Shown in pieces: positions 52,693 through 61,237 of a DNA stretch of 64,000 nt (positions are counted from its first letter, which is position 1; each line of letters begins with the position of its first letter). Source of the DNA: Tenggerimyces flavus (GTDB lineage Bacteria > Actinomycetota > Actinomycetes > Propionibacteriales > Actinopolymorphaceae); assembly GCF_016907715.1 (NCBI RefSeq), contig NZ_JAFBCM010000001.1, forward strand, positions 5,704,001 to 5,768,000. The letters are read 5' to 3'. The notes beneath the pieces were generated by a model that had not been told where the DNA came from, searched no databases, and saw only the letters and a list, made by a program, of their open reading frames with translations. The translations under genes were made by a program, and so were the position numbers.

Positions 52693-53781
52693 ATGAACGA
52701 GTCGCTCTCCGAGTCGGTCAGAGACGTACGCATCGGCGCCGCGCGGCCCTTGCTGTCACCGGCGTTGCTCCGCGACGAACTCCCGCTGTCCGACGCCGCG
52801 GCGAAGGTCGTTGTCCGTGGCCGACATGAGGTCACCCGCGCACTCTGCGGCGAGGACGAACGATTGCTCGTCGTCGTCGGCCCTTGTTCGGTTCACGATC
52901 CGGCGGCGGCGCTCGAGTACGCACAACGGCTCGCGGTGTTGAACGAGGACGTCAAGGACGACTTGCTCGTGGTGATGCGGGTGTACTTCGAGAAGCCGCG
53001 TACGACGTTGGGCTGGAAGGGTCTGATCAACGACCCGGATCTGGATGGGACGTACAACGTCAACAAGGGCTTGCGCGCGGCCCGGAAGATCCTGCTCGGC
53101 GTGCTCGATCTGGGGCTGCCAGCGGGGTGTGAGTTCCTCGACCCAATCATCCCGCAGTACATCGCCGACACCGTGTCGTGGGGCGCGATCGGCGCACGTA
53201 CGTCGGAGAGCCAGGTGCACCGGCACCTCGCGAGCGGCCTGTCGATGCCTGTGGGCTTCAAGAACTCGACCAGCGGCGACGTGCAAGGCGCGGTTGACGC
53301 CGTGGGCGCGGCCGCGGCATCGCACGTGTTCACGGGGATCAACGAGGACGGGCTCGCGTCGATTCTCACCACGCGCGGCAACCCCGACTGCCACGTGATC
53401 CTGCGCGGCGGCCAGACCGGCACGAACTACGATGCGTCCAGCGTGGCTGGCGCGCGCGAGCGGCTGGCGAAGGCCGGCGTGCTGGACCGGGTGGTCGTCG
53501 ACGCCAGCCACGGGAACAGCGGGAAGGACCACAAACGCCAGCCCCTGGTGGCCGAGGACGTGGCTTCGCGGATCGCTACGGGTGACCGGGGTGTGGTCGG
53601 GATGATGCTGGAGAGCTTCCTCGTGCCGGGGCGACAGGATCTGGTGGACGGCCAGGTCAACGGTCTCGTGTACGGGCAGAGCATCACCGACGCCTGCATG
53701 GGCTGGGACACCACCGCCGACGTCCTCCACGGCCTGGCGACCGCCGTACGCACGAGGCGGTCGGCGCAGGTTCCGGCCTGA
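52693..53781 (+). CDS. 3-deoxy-7-phosphoheptulonate synthase (class I, AroF/G/H type)
   Basis: First enzyme of the shikimate pathway, condensing erythrose 4-phosphate and phosphoenolpyruvate. The 362-residue protein has LLVVVGPCSVHDPAAALEYAQRL with the metal Cys, VMRVYFEKPRTTLGWKGLINDPDLDGTY, GARTSESQVHRHLASGLSMPVGFKN, the metal His in FTGINEDG context, VILRGGQTGTNYD and VVDASHGNSGKDHKRQ. ATG 52693 has AAGGAA upstream and lies 62 bp past the attenuator terminator. Regulation by translation-coupled attenuation on Tyr, Trp or Phe supply is strongly suggested. Class I enzymes are less usual than class II AroG in actinobacteria, which may hold both. Confidence 0.95.
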   Translation: MNESLSESVRDVRIGAARPLLSPALLRDELPLSDAAAKVVVRGRHEVTRALCGEDERLLVVVGPCSVHDPAAALEYAQRLAVLNEDVKDDLLVVMRVYFEKPRTTLGWKGLINDPDLDGTYNVNKGLRAARKILLGVLDLGLPAGCEFLDPIIPQYIADTVSWGAIGARTSESQVHRHLASGLSMPVGFKNSTSGDVQGAVDAVGAAAASHVFTGINEDGLASILTTRGNPDCHVILRGGQTGTNYDASSVAGARERLAKAGVLDRVVVDASHGNSGKDHKRQPLVAEDVASRIATGDRGVVGMMLESFLVPGRQDLVDGQVNGLVYGQSITDACMGWDTTADVLHGLATAVRTRRSAQVPA

Positions 53782-53909
53782 CTGCTGCCACCGAGGTCCT
53801 CGCGGTTCGGACGCGGATCGCGAGGACTTGTCGGTGGGGTCTGTGAGACTTCTCGGCACCACGAAGTTCGGCGTGTGTGGGCGTCGACGGACCACAGGAG
53901 GAGTCCGCC

Positions 53910-54461
53910 ATGCCCAAGCGCACCAAGGCACGCCGCGTTGCCAGGAGATCAGCTCGGAGCCGCCGCAGCCGCTCTCGTTCCGCCAGTGCCACCGCGACCG
54001 TCACGGCGCCGGCGAGAAGCCGACATCAACAGCTGGTCGAGCTGCTTCTCCTTCGAGAACGCACCACGGCGATCATCGAGAGCTGGGTGCTCGAGGCGCA
54101 GCTCGCCCTGTTCACCGGAGACCGTAGGAGGCTGGCGAAATGCCTACGCCACCTGGGGAATCCCGACCTCGCCGACGTGGTCGGGCGCGTGCTCGATGTA
54201 CGGATGTCGCGCCAGCTCCAGCTCGTGCGACTGCGCGGCTGGTCGCACGAGCAGCTCGAGGAGTTCGCCCCGCGAGCTCTGGGCGAGGAACCCGCCCGAC
54301 TCGGACTTCTGCTCGACGCGCTGGCGGAACGCGCGCAACGGAGCGGGCCAGCTCGTGTCGATGACCTGTCCACTGCCATCTTTGTGGACCTTTGGCTCGC
54401 CATCGTTTCTCTCTACGAGCCCACTGACAGGTTGGAGTTGCCTCGTCTGCATGGGGGTTAG
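53910..54461 (+). CDS. Hypothetical protein with basic N-terminus
   Basis: I do not recognise a family. The 183-residue protein starts MPKRTKARRVARRSARSRRS, a strongly basic stretch of about 30 residues, and continues with helical segments such as HQQLVELLLLRERTTAIIESWVLEAQLALF, RRRLAKCLRHLGNPDLADVV and GWSHEQLEEFAPRALGEEPARLGLLLDALAERA. CAGGAGGAG precedes the ATG. It ends LSTAIFVDLWLAIVSLYEPT; a degenerate copy of the DNA for this end (54356-54410) follows at 54477-54531. Nucleic-acid binding through the basic arm is a guess. Confidence 0.6.
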   Translation: MPKRTKARRVARRSARSRRSRSRSASATATVTAPARSRHQQLVELLLLRERTTAIIESWVLEAQLALFTGDRRRLAKCLRHLGNPDLADVVGRVLDVRMSRQLQLVRLRGWSHEQLEEFAPRALGEEPARLGLLLDALAERAQRSGPARVDDLSTAIFVDLWLAIVSLYEPTDRLELPRLHGG

Positions 54462-54476
54462 CGCGGGTCACACTCG

Positions 54477-54531
54477 CGTCGAAGCCTTGTCTACCGCTGT
54501 CTTCGTTGACCTTGGGCTCGCCATCGTCACC
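54477..54531 (+). repeat. Degenerate tandem copy of the preceding gene's 3' end
   Basis: GTCGAAGCCTTGTCTACCGC and the following bases through CTCGCCATCGTCACC match 54356-54410 (GTCGATGACCTGTCCACTGC to CTCGCCATCGTTTCT) with about 75-80% identity, offset 121 bp. The encoded words are EALSTAVFVDLGLAIV against DDLSTAIFVDLWLAIV, but the copy is in a different frame from the gene and lies after its stop. Confidence 0.7.
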
Positions 54532-54716
54532 TCGACTGTCGGCGCGCCACTTTCACTCACCGGGTGCTACTTCGCCCACCGAGTTGCTATCTCGCGCGTT
54601 CCGTCACTCCCGTCCTCTTCACCCATCGTCTCCTCGTGGGGGTGCTGTTTTCTGTTGTTTTTCCCTGCTGTGCTTGGGTGATGGAGCTGGTCGGGCTGTG
54701 GCGGCGGTCGATTGTG

Positions 54717-54825
54717 GTGGCCGGTCCGGGGCGCGTCAAGGGCGCCTCTCTGGGGCGCTTCGCGGAGGAGAGAGGCGTCGCTTCGCGACCGCTTTGCGGC
54801 CCTTGACTCGCCCCGGACCGGCCAC
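54717..54825. repeat. Long inverted repeat (27-bp arms) in a gene-free stretch
   Basis: GTGGCCGGTCCGGGGCGCGT(CAAGGGC) at 54717-54743 and its complement at 54799-54825 differ at one base, with 55 bp between. A smaller hairpin, CCCCGGGAAC-A-GTTCCCCGGG, follows at 54853-54875. Both lie in the 547-bp gap between the hypothetical gene and the DUF222 gene, which otherwise holds no supported gene. They may terminate the first gene or be a small non-autonomous element. Confidence 0.75.
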
Positions 54826-54996
54826 CAGTTTGATACGCGCCGCCCCTGCCCCGGGAACAGTTCCCCGGGACAGGCCTGCCTGCGCCTTGGGTTTGTTGCC
54901 GTGTTGCGGCTGTTTGTGGGGCCCGCCGTCGCTTGTGGTGGCGATGATGTCGGGAGGTTTCCCTTGCTGGGTTGGGCATTAGGCCGATTCGGCTGG

Positions 54997-55002
54997 TAGA
55001 AT
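54997..55002 (+). promoter_or_regulatory. -10 element for a leaderless DUF222 message
   Basis: TAGAAT ends 6 bp before the ATG at 55009, the spacing expected when transcription begins at the start codon. No Shine-Dalgarno site is present, and a clear -35 was not found at the usual distance. Confidence 0.5.
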
Positions 55003-55008
55003 TCTGCT

Positions 55009-56262
55009 ATGGAATCGACTACCTGCTCGAACACCACCGGCACCGCCGATGGTGTGTCGGCGTGGTCGATGTCCGATGACCAACTCGCCAGCGCACTCCT
55101 CGACAACGCCACCGAGCTGAACCAGCTTGAGGGCCGGCGGCTCGAGCTGATCCGCGAGGCCGACGCCCGCAACCTCGCCGTCACCGCTGGTGCGGCGAAC
55201 ACCGCGCAGTGGGTCGCCGGTCGGCTTCGGGTCCCGACTGCGGAGGCCGGGGCGATGGTGAAACTGGCCAGCCACCTCGACGCCGAGCTTCCTGCCACCG
55301 CGCAAGCGTTGGCTGAGGGCGAGATTTCTGTTCCGCACGCACGAGTGATCTCCCGGGTCGTGACGATGCTGCCCTCCCACATCGCCACCCCGGAGCTCCG
55401 CTCCGAGGTGGAGGCGACCCTGCTGAAGCAAGCCGCCATCTTCGACCCCAAAGCCTTGTCGAAGGTCGGGAACAGGCTCTTGGAGACCGTCGCGCCGGAC
55501 CTGGCTGACCAGGTCCTGGAGTTGAAGCTCAAACAAGAAGAGGCCAGCGCCGAACGGGACCGGTTCCTCCGCATGACCTTCGACGCCACGTCAGGGACGT
55601 GGCGGGTCACCGCCCGGCTCCCCAAGATGGTCGGGGAACGCCTCAAACTTGTCCTCGACCCGCTCGCCGCACCCCAGCCCGGACCCGACGGACGTGACAC
55701 CCGCCTCCCCGAACAACGCAACGTCGACGCATTGGATGAGGCCTGCCGGCGGTTGTTGGCCGACAAGCTCGTTCCCTCCCACGGTGGGAACCCCACCCAG
55801 CTCGTCGTCACCCTCACCCAGACTGGTGGCCGGACCCTGCACACCGGGATCGAACTGTCCCGCAAACTCGTCGACCAGCTCATGTGTGAGGCCGACCGCA
55901 CCTACCTCGTCAAGCCCGAGGACCAGCCCGGCCGCGTCACACTGCTGACCGACGCCCAGCAGCGGCTGTTCCAGGGCAAGCTGCGTCGGTTGCTCGAGCT
56001 TCGCGATGGTGGGTGTGCGTTCCCCGGCTGTGACCGGCCACCCGGCTGGTGCCACGCCCACCACGTCACCCCCTGGAGCAAAGGCGGACCCACCACCCGC
56101 GACAACGGCGTCCTACTCTGCGGCTACCACCACCGGTTAATCCACCAAGGTGCGTGGCAAGTCCGCATCGCACTCGACGGCTTACCCGAGTTCTTACCCC
56201 CCGACTGGATCGACCCCCACCAACGACCACTCCGCAACCACCGCCTCACCCCAGCCGCCTAA
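55009..56262 (+). CDS. DUF222/HNH endonuclease protein (13E12-repeat family)
   Basis: The 417-residue protein has the helical DUF222 domain (about 20-290; LELIREADARNLAVTAGAANTAQWVAGRLRV) and a C-terminal HNH nuclease core: CAFPGCDRPPGWCHAHHVTPWSKGGPTTRDNGVLLCGYHHRLIH, seen with Cys pairs CxxxxC and CxxH for zinc. It belongs to the family of mycobacterial REP13E12 proteins, numerous in actinobacteria. The role, possibly in mobile or defence DNA processing, is not settled. Directly downstream lies an IS110 element. Confidence 0.88.
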   Translation: MESTTCSNTTGTADGVSAWSMSDDQLASALLDNATELNQLEGRRLELIREADARNLAVTAGAANTAQWVAGRLRVPTAEAGAMVKLASHLDAELPATAQALAEGEISVPHARVISRVVTMLPSHIATPELRSEVEATLLKQAAIFDPKALSKVGNRLLETVAPDLADQVLELKLKQEEASAERDRFLRMTFDATSGTWRVTARLPKMVGERLKLVLDPLAAPQPGPDGRDTRLPEQRNVDALDEACRRLLADKLVPSHGGNPTQLVVTLTQTGGRTLHTGIELSRKLVDQLMCEADRTYLVKPEDQPGRVTLLTDAQQRLFQGKLRRLLELRDGGCAFPGCDRPPGWCHAHHVTPWSKGGPTTRDNGVLLCGYHHRLIHQGAWQVRIALDGLPEFLPPDWIDPHQRPLRNHRLTPAA

Positions 56263-56271
56263 TGGGACCTG

Positions 56272-56533
56272 ATCGGCGAGCCTCGAACGGATGATGTCTG
56301 GTTGGAGGAACGCTGGTCGCCGAGCCGCTGGCCGGTAAGCACTTCTGCCGCCTGGATCGATGTTCGACTCCTAGGGTTAGATCGTGCGCCGGCCGGTTGG
56401 TGAGGCTTCCTGTAGCGCTGATGGGGTGTCGTGCCCGTCGATGATGGCGTGAGCACTGATCCATTAGGTTGCCGCCGGGTTGCCTTCGGCTCGGACAGGT
56501 TCCAGCGACTCGGCGCACCTTGGGAGGTGATCG
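56272..56533 (+). ncRNA. Candidate bridge RNA (5' noncoding end of IS110)
   Basis: IS110-group elements carry a structured guide (bridge) RNA in the noncoding left end before the transposase. This 262-bp region has no ORF of note and contains GC-rich segments with local complementarity, such as GCCGCCTGGATCG and GCCGCCGGGTTGCC areas. I could not derive the target- and donor-binding loops by eye. Called by position and family knowledge only. Confidence 0.4.
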
Positions 56534-57778
56534 ATGATCTTCGTTGGCGATGACTGGGCCGAGGATCATCACGACATTCACGTGATGGACGACAACGGTG
56601 AACGGTTGGCCTCGCGCCGGCTGCCGGAAGGGCTGCCCGGGATCCGGGCGTTGCATGACGTGGTCGCCAGCCACGCCGCCGTCCATGCCGAGGATCATGG
56701 CGTGGACCCGGCCGGGGTGGTGGTCGGGATCGAGACCGACCGTGGACTGTGGGTCAACGCGTTGGTCGCGGCCGGGTACCAGGTGTATGCGATCAACCCA
56801 CTGGCGGTGGCCCGCTACCGCGACCGCCACCATCTGTCGGGAGCCAAGTCCGACGCCGGTGATGCGAAACTGCTCGCCGACCTGGTCCGCACCGACCGCC
56901 ACAACCACCGGCCGATCGCCGGTGACAGTGCGGGTGCTGAGGCTGTCAAGGTGTTGGCCCGCGGCCACCAGAACCTGATCTGGGCCCGCACCAGGCAGAC
57001 CAACGCGCTGCGCTCGGCGCTGCGCGAGTACTACCCGGGCGCGCTGGTCGCCTTCGACGATCTCACCGACCGGGACGCGCTGGCCGTGCTCGAGCGCGCG
57101 GCGACCCCCGACCAGGGTGCCCGGCTGAGCGTCTCGTCGATCCGGTCAGCGCTGAAGCAGGCCGGGCGCCGCCGCAACCTCGACACCCGGGCCCGCGAGA
57201 TCCAGGCCGCGTTGCGCACCGAGCAGCTGGCCGCACCCGTCCCAGTGGCGGCCGCGTTCGCGGCCACCACCCGCGCCGCGGTCGGCATCATCGCCGAGAT
57301 GAACCGCCAGATCAGCGAGCTCGAAACCGAACTCGCAGCCCATTTTGAGCACCACCCGGACGCCGACATCTACCGCTCCCTGCCAGGACTCGGTGTCATC
57401 CTCGGCGCCCGGGTGCTCGGTGAGTTCGGGGACGACCCCACTCGCTACACCACCACCAAGTCTCGCAAGAACTACGCCGGCACGTCACCGTTGACCATCG
57501 CCTCGGGCAAGAAACGCGCCGTGCTCGCCCGCCACGTCCGCAACCGCCGCCTCTACGACGCCATCGACGCCTGGGCCTTCTGCTCCCTCACCCGAAGCCC
57601 CGGAGCACGCGCCCTCTACGACCAACACCGCGCCGCCGGCGACCTCCACCACCAAGCCCTCCGCGCCCTCGGCAACCGCCTCGTCGGCATCCTCCACGGA
57701 TGCCTACGCCACCACACCCACTACGACGAACACACCGCCTGGGCCCACCGAAACCAAGATCAACAAACCGCCGCTTGA
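56534..57778 (+). CDS. IS110-family transposase
   Basis: RuvC-like DEDD recombinase of 414 residues. N-terminal catalytic acids are visible: Asp in VGDDWAEDHHDIHV, Glu in VVGIETDRGLWV, and DxxD in GAKSDAGDAKLLADLV. The C-terminal Tnp domain with the catalytic Ser is at LPGLGVILGARVLGEFGDDPTRYTTTKSRKNYAGTSPLTIASGK. The frame is intact; GGGAGG precedes the ATG. The domain order (DEDD first, then Tnp20) puts it in the IS110 group rather than DDE families. Confidence 0.95.
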   Translation: MIFVGDDWAEDHHDIHVMDDNGERLASRRLPEGLPGIRALHDVVASHAAVHAEDHGVDPAGVVVGIETDRGLWVNALVAAGYQVYAINPLAVARYRDRHHLSGAKSDAGDAKLLADLVRTDRHNHRPIAGDSAGAEAVKVLARGHQNLIWARTRQTNALRSALREYYPGALVAFDDLTDRDALAVLERAATPDQGARLSVSSIRSALKQAGRRRNLDTRAREIQAALRTEQLAAPVPVAAAFAATTRAAVGIIAEMNRQISELETELAAHFEHHPDADIYRSLPGLGVILGARVLGEFGDDPTRYTTTKSRKNYAGTSPLTIASGKKRAVLARHVRNRRLYDAIDAWAFCSLTRSPGARALYDQHRAAGDLHHQALRALGNRLVGILHGCLRHHTHYDEHTAWAHRNQDQQTAA

Positions 57779-57864
57779 CAACTTACGGACCTGGGGTGTC
57801 TAACCAGCGGCCGGGGCCGGCGGAGCGCGCGCCGACCGCCTGCGGTCACCCCACACGGCCAACC

Positions 57865-57934
57865 ACCCCACTACCTGCCGTCCACCCCACGTAAGGGGCC
57901 AATGATCATGTAAACATGATCATTGGCCCCAGGC
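57865..57934 (+). repeat. Dispersed palindromic repeat, copy C
   Basis: Same orientation as copy B. TACCTGCCGTCCACCCCACG and TAAGG precede a perfect palindrome GGGGCCAATGATCATG-TAAA-complement (57896-57931), ending GGCCCC. The outer CGTCCGGCGGTGGGTTCGAC arm of copies A and B is not found here. It lies between the IS110 element and the converging glnE 3' end. Confidence 0.85.
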
Positions 57935-57992
57935 GCCGCGTGGTGTGGGCGGTTGCGGGGATGGTCAGCACGCGTGCCGCTGGGTAGGCGGG

Positions 57993-60971
57993 TCAGCCCC
58001 AGAAGAGGCGGTCGACGACGGCGCGGGCGTGGCGGGTTTCGCGGCGGTAGTCCTCGACGAACTCGCCGACCGCGAGCGACTCGTAGCCCAGCAGTTCGGC
58101 CACGGCGGCGAGGTCGCGGGCGTCGCGGGGCAGGACGTCGGACGACTTCGCGCGGACCAACACGACCGCGTTCCGGGCACGGCTCACCATCCGCCACGCC
58201 GAGGTCAACGCCAAGGCGTCGGAGGGCGACACCAGCCCGGCCTCCACCGCGGCCTGCAGAGCCGCCGCGGTACGAGTGGTCCGCAGCCCGGGGACGCGCG
58301 CGGCGTGCTCCAGCTGCAACAGCTGCACCGTCCACTCGACGTCGGCCAACCCACCCGGCCCCAGTTTGGTGTGCGTCGTCGGGTCCGCTCCGCGCGGCAG
58401 CCGTTCGGCGTCGACCCGCGCCTTGATCCGCCGGATCTCCCGCAGGTCCGCCTCCGTCACTCCCGACGGCGGCCACCGCAGCGGATCCACCAAGGCGGCG
58501 AACCGCGACCGCAGGTCGGCATCACCACACCGCGGGTCCGCGCGCAGCAGCGCCTGCGCTTCCCACACGTGCGACCAACGCCCGTAGTAGGCGGCGTACG
58601 AAGCCAACGACCGCACGACCGGCCCCTGCCGCCCCTCCGGCCGCAGCCCCAGGTCGAGCACGAACGGTGGGTCCGTCGCCGGCAACGAGACCAGCCGGCG
58701 CAGCTCCCCCACCACCGCGAACGCCGCGTCGGACGCCGCCTTCTCGTCCGCGCCCGGCAGCGGCTCGTACACGAACATCAGGTCGACGTCGCTGCCGTAC
58801 CCCATCTCCCGCCCACCGAAGCTGCCCATCGCGATCGCCGCCAGCCGCATCGGCGACGGCGACGGCGCCGAGCCCGCGCGTTCCAGCGACCGGGTCGCGG
58901 CCCGCAGCCCGCCCGACACGGTCGCGGAAGCGATCGTCGTCAAGGCCGAGCCGACCTCCGCCACCGACAGCAGCCCGAGCAGATCGGCCGCAGCCGTACG
59001 GAACAGCTCCCGCCGCCGCACCCCCCGCACCGCGAGGATCGCCTGCTCCGGGTCGTCGTACCGGTTGACCGCCGCCAGCACCTCCGACTCGAGCTGCTCC
59101 GCCGAACGCGGCCGCAGATCTTCGTCGCGCGCCAGCATCTCGACCGCCTCCGGCGCCCGGCGCAGCAGGTCGACGACGTAGCGCGAGGTCGCGAGGATGC
59201 GCGCGTACCGTTCGGCGACCACGCCCTCGTCGCGCAGCAGCCGCAGGTACCAGGGCGTCGAGCCGAGGTCGTCGGAGATCTGCCGGAACGCCAGCAACCC
59301 CGAGTCCGGATCCGGGCCGTCGGCGAACCAGCCGAGCATCACCGGCAGCAACGTGCGCTGGATCGCCGCCCGCCGCGATACCCCCGCGGTGAGTGCCTCC
59401 AGGTGCCGCAGCGCCGCGGACGGGTCGGCATAGCCGAGCGCGGTGAGCCGCTGCCGCGCCGCCTCCGGGGTGAGCCGCGCCTCCGACCCCGGGATGCGGG
59501 CGACCGCCGCGAGCAACGGCCGGTAGAAGAGTTTCTCGTGCAGCCGCCGCACCTCGCGGGCATGCCGCCGCCAGGTGTCGAGCAGCTCCGTCACCGGCTT
59601 CGTCATCATGCCGAGCGAACGCCCGAGGCAGCGCAGCTGCCGCTCGTCCTCCGGCAGCACGTGCGTGCGGCGCAGCCGGGACAGCTGCAGCCGGTGCTCG
59701 AGCGTGCGCAGGAAGCGGTACGCCGAGGCCAGCGCGGCGCCGTCCTCGCGACCGACGTACCCGCCCGCGGTCAACGCGGCGAGCGCGACCAACGTGTTCG
59801 CGCTGCGGATCGACTCGTCCGCGCGGCCGTGCACGAGCTGCAGCAGCTGTACGGAGAACTCCACGTCGCGCAGCCCGCCCGGCCCGAGTTTCAGCTGGCG
59901 ATCGACCTCGTCGACCGGGAGGTGGTCGACGACGCGCCGCCGCATCGCCTGCACGTCGTCGACGAAGTGGTCCCGATCGGCCGCCGTCCACACCATCGAG
60001 GTGACCGCGTCGACGTACGCCTGCCCGAGCGCCGGATCGCCCGCGACTGGGCGAGCCTTGAGCAGGGCTTGGAACTCCCAGGTCTTGGCCCAGCGCTCGG
60101 CGTACGCGAGGTGGCTCGCGAGCGTACGGACGAGCGCACCCGACTTGCCCTCCGGCCGCAGCCCCGCGTCCACCGGCCAGAGCGTGCCCTCGGCGGTGTG
60201 CTCGGAGCAGATCCGCATCAGCTGGGTCGCGAGCTGCGTCGCGGTCTTGAGCGCCGGGGCGTCCGGCTCATCGTCATCGACCGGCTCGGCGACGAAGAGC
60301 ACGTCGACGTCGCTCACGTAGTTCAGCTCGCGACCGCCGCACTTGCCGAGCCCGATCACGGCCAGCCGGCACGGCGCCGCCGACTCGGGCAGGCGCGCGC
60401 GAGCGATCGCCAGCGCGGCCTCGAGCGCACCCGCCGCGAGGTCGGCGAGCTCGGCCGCGACCTCGTCGACGGTGAGGTGGTCGGTGAGGTCGCGCGCGGC
60501 GAGCCGGAGCAGCAGGCGCCGGTACGCGATCCGCAGCGCGTCGAGCGCGTCGATGCCGCCGCTCGTGGCGACGGGTTCGGCGGCCGCCGGGTCGGCGCCG
60601 ACCGCGGCGAGCAGCGTCGCCCGGCGGCCGGCGGCGTCGGGATGGGAGAGCACGAGCTGAGGGTCGGCGAGCTCGCGCCAGTGCTCGGGATGCCGGATCA
60701 GATGCTGGCCGAGCCCCGTACTCGCGCCGAGCACGGCGAGCAGTCGTACGCGCAGCCGCTCGTTGTCGGCGAGGGCTTGTTCCAGCTCGGCCCGATCGGT
60801 CGCGGCCGAGACGACGGACCCGAACAGGTCGAGCGCCTGGTCGGGATCGGCGGCCTTGGCGACAGCGTCGAGGACGACCTCGGCGACCGGACCGAGATCG
60901 GCCAGCCTCCGTTCGGCTGCCGTCGCGTCCGCGAAGCCGAGCCGTACCAGCTGCCCCGCACTCGTGACCAT
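57993..60971 (-). CDS. glnE: Bifunctional glutamine-synthetase adenylyltransferase/deadenylylase
   Basis: Adds AMP to and removes it from a Tyr of glutamine synthetase. The 992-residue protein holds two nucleotidyltransferase domains: KCGGRELNYVSDVDVLFVAE near residue 217 (deadenylylase half) and SFGGREMGYGSDVDLMFVYE near 724 (adenylylase half), each followed by helical GlnD/GlnE regions, e.g. KTWEFQALLKARPVAGD and WEAQALLRADPRCGD. The target GlnA with its KDLYELPP site is encoded 15 kb away. The PII-type partner is not in the window. Start at ATG 60971. In many actinobacteria glnE lies right by glnA; here accessory genes and two IS elements intervene. Confidence 0.96.
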   Translation of the reverse strand: MVTSAGQLVRLGFADATAAERRLADLGPVAEVVLDAVAKAADPDQALDLFGSVVSAATDRAELEQALADNERLRVRLLAVLGASTGLGQHLIRHPEHWRELADPQLVLSHPDAAGRRATLLAAVGADPAAAEPVATSGGIDALDALRIAYRRLLLRLAARDLTDHLTVDEVAAELADLAAGALEAALAIARARLPESAAPCRLAVIGLGKCGGRELNYVSDVDVLFVAEPVDDDEPDAPALKTATQLATQLMRICSEHTAEGTLWPVDAGLRPEGKSGALVRTLASHLAYAERWAKTWEFQALLKARPVAGDPALGQAYVDAVTSMVWTAADRDHFVDDVQAMRRRVVDHLPVDEVDRQLKLGPGGLRDVEFSVQLLQLVHGRADESIRSANTLVALAALTAGGYVGREDGAALASAYRFLRTLEHRLQLSRLRRTHVLPEDERQLRCLGRSLGMMTKPVTELLDTWRRHAREVRRLHEKLFYRPLLAAVARIPGSEARLTPEAARQRLTALGYADPSAALRHLEALTAGVSRRAAIQRTLLPVMLGWFADGPDPDSGLLAFRQISDDLGSTPWYLRLLRDEGVVAERYARILATSRYVVDLLRRAPEAVEMLARDEDLRPRSAEQLESEVLAAVNRYDDPEQAILAVRGVRRRELFRTAAADLLGLLSVAEVGSALTTIASATVSGGLRAATRSLERAGSAPSPSPMRLAAIAMGSFGGREMGYGSDVDLMFVYEPLPGADEKAASDAAFAVVGELRRLVSLPATDPPFVLDLGLRPEGRQGPVVRSLASYAAYYGRWSHVWEAQALLRADPRCGDADLRSRFAALVDPLRWPPSGVTEADLREIRRIKARVDAERLPRGADPTTHTKLGPGGLADVEWTVQLLQLEHAARVPGLRTTRTAAALQAAVEAGLVSPSDALALTSAWRMVSRARNAVVLVRAKSSDVLPRDARDLAAVAELLGYESLAVGEFVEDYRRETRHARAVVDRLFWG

Positions 60972-61012
60972 CGACGCCGACCCTATCCGCCGCGGTCAGC
61001 GCGAGGGGTCGG

Positions 61013-61237
61013 TCAGAGCGGCGGGTCCTCGTACACGCGACGTTCCTCGACGACCGGACCCCGCGCGGCGCGCCGGCGCGGTCCCCAGACGGCGACGACC
61101 AGGATCAGGCCTATCGCGCCCGCGACCATGAGGATCCAGCCGATGACCGAAATGTCGACTCCGGACACCTCGAAGTCCACCGCGAAGGCCAGGATCGCCC
61201 CGAGCGCGATCAACAGCACTCCTGCTCCGATGCCCAT
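61013..61237 (-). CDS. DUF6458 small membrane protein
   Basis: The 74-residue product MGIGAGVLLIALGAILAFAV has two hydrophobic helices (residues about 3-20 and 31-50, VIGWILMVAGAIGLILVVAVW) and a basic tail GPRRRAARGPVVEERRV, the standard layout of DUF6458. Start at ATG 61237 is preferred: GGTGGAG is 5 nt upstream; GTG 61246 is an alternative. Function unknown. Confidence 0.85.
   Translation of the reverse strand: MGIGAGVLLIALGAILAFAVDFEVSGVDISVIGWILMVAGAIGLILVVAVWGPRRRAARGPVVEERRVYEDPPL

Larger units (their letters stand above)
56265..57793 (+). mobile_element. IS110-family element with candidate bridge-RNA region
   Basis: A single DEDD transposase gene (56534-57778) preceded by 271 bp of noncoding DNA and followed by a short tail. 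GGACCTG occurs at 56265-56271 and 57787-57793, a possible repeated core flank at the two ends. IS110 elements lack terminal inverted repeats, and none was seen. The boundaries are tentative. It lies immediately after the DUF222 stop codon. Confidence 0.7.
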
